A DNA stretch of 64,000 nucleotides from PGYR01 sp034670025 (GTDB taxonomy: Bacteria; Bacteroidota; Ignavibacteria; Kapaibacteriales; UBA2268). The first letter of the stretch is position 1, and each line of letters starts with the position of its first letter. Positions 63,796 through 64,000 of this stretch are shown here, piece by piece. The DNA lies in NCBI GenBank assembly GCA_034670025.1, contig JAXMOE010000001.1, forward strand, positions 186,001-250,000, in the 5' to 3' direction. A model generated the notes under the pieces. The model had not been told where the DNA came from. It saw nothing but the letters and a program-made list of their open reading frames with translations, and did no database searches. The translations under genes and the position numbers were made by a program.

Positions 63796-63885
63796 TTAAG
63801 AAAAATATGAAAAATATTAAGAAAAGATTTGTTGTTCTTAAATAATTTATTAAATTCGTAAAGACAGAATAAGAATAAATAAGAA
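63796..63885. promoter_or_regulatory. Repeated TAAGAA boxes, putative repressor operators
   Basis: TTAAGAA occurs at 63796-63802 and 63817-63823, 21 bases apart (two helical turns), and inverted as TTCTTAA at 63835-63841. ATAAGAA follows at 63869-63875 and 63879-63885. They lie between the divergent repressor and the gene at 63919, where CI-type operators are expected. Confidence 0.45.
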
Positions 63886-63918
63886 AAACATAATCATTCA
63901 CAATTAGAGGTCATACAA

Positions 63919-64000
63919 ATGCCAGCATATATAATCAAATCAGTTTCCATGGATAAAGATGCTTTTGATTACATCTGTGATGTGGTAGATGGTAAAGATA
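63919..64000 (+). CDS. First rightward gene of the integrated element (3' end outside window)
   Basis: An ATG at 63919 follows AGAGG about eight bases upstream and opens a frame of 27 visible codons (MPAYIIKSVSMDKDAF, later DVVDGKD) that runs off the window. It is divergent from the repressor, the position of a phage early gene. No function can be assigned from so little sequence. Confidence 0.55.
   Translation, partial: MPAYIIKSVSMDKDAFDYICDVVDGKD

Larger units (their letters stand above)
61400..64000. mobile_element. One end of an integrated element (phage or ICE-like), continuing beyond the window
   Basis: A tyrosine recombinase, a small unknown gene and an XRE-S24 repressor on the minus strand, overlapping each other, face a rightward gene across an operator-like region. 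This is the lysogeny-module arrangement of a temperate phage or conjugative element. The recombinase 3' end faces the chromosome, so the attachment site should lie in 61400-61534, but I cannot find the core repeat without the other end. No tRNA is adjacent. Confidence 0.65.

Noticed and set aside
1..64000. CRISPR array or insertion sequence
   Set aside because: No series of regularly spaced identical repeats with spacers and no transposase-like gene or IS-type terminal repeats were seen; the only strong repeats are the protein-coding ones at 25994 and 44370.

Overview
The window is AT-rich bacterial chromosome, and several signals place it in the Bacteroidota/Chlorobi (FCB) lineage. A secreted protein ends in a type IX secretion sorting domain. 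There is a TonB-dependent receptor with a carboxypeptidase-regulatory-like N-terminus, a GWxTD-family protein, several OmpA/TSP3 outer-membrane proteins, and a DnaG primase that has lost its zinc ligands. The best promoters (tRNA-Lys, rpsA, nusA) match the Bacteroidetes pattern TTG/TTTG-N19-21-TAnnTTTG. A deep branch such as Ignavibacteria or Kapabacteria is my guess; the sequence alone does not settle it.

Layout. 1-7.1 kb: cell-surface polysaccharide cluster (sugar-phosphate transferase end, polyprenol-phosphate sugar synthase, GT2 fused to a degenerate phosphoglycosyltransferase, GT4, Nudix, GT2) interrupted by accA and a DedA-type membrane protein. 7.1-11.8 kb: two outer-membrane proteins and dxs. 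11.8-14 kb: tRNA-Lys, a PolB-type exonuclease, a BrkB/YihY membrane protein and a 55-aa DUF1328 protein. 14-19.7 kb (minus): folB-folK-dnaG-ybbR, an outer-membrane protein and a lipoprotein. 19.7-22.6 kb: a Cys-cluster membrane protein (+) and mtnN-ruvX-GWxTD (-). 22.6-29 kb: a 382-base regulatory region with TTAAC repeats at about 11-base spacing, a TonB receptor and an internally duplicated T9SS-secreted protein. 29-31.6 kb: a DJ-1/PfpI protein and an isolated, very AT-rich GHKL-ATPase/PD-(D/E)XK gene, the best candidate here for an undescribed (probably defensive) system. 31.7-37 kb (minus): rpsA, then two glycosyltransferases and an amidohydrolase. 37-45 kb: AbgT transporter, secD-secF-STAS, purA, OmpA/TSP3. 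45-47.3 kb (minus): hslO and an acyl-CoA dehydrogenase. 47.4-56.4 kb: nusA-infB-rbfA-truB-ribF-rpsO-pnp, without rimP in front, with a hairpin at the nusA 5' end and a very long imperfect hairpin between rpsO and pnp. 56.5-61.4 kb: a divergent SAM-hydrolase-family protein, ElbB, penicillin acylase and an epimerase. 61.5 kb to the end: one end of an integrated element (tyrosine recombinase, small unknown gene, XRE-S24 repressor, divergent first gene cut by the window).

Most of the window is housekeeping. The parts that are not ordinary are the GHKL-nuclease gene, the structured RNA leaders of translation genes, the putative Pho-box-like region before the TonB receptor, the degenerate enzyme domains, and the start of the integrated element. 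No computation was run; residue alignments and base counts were done by eye.
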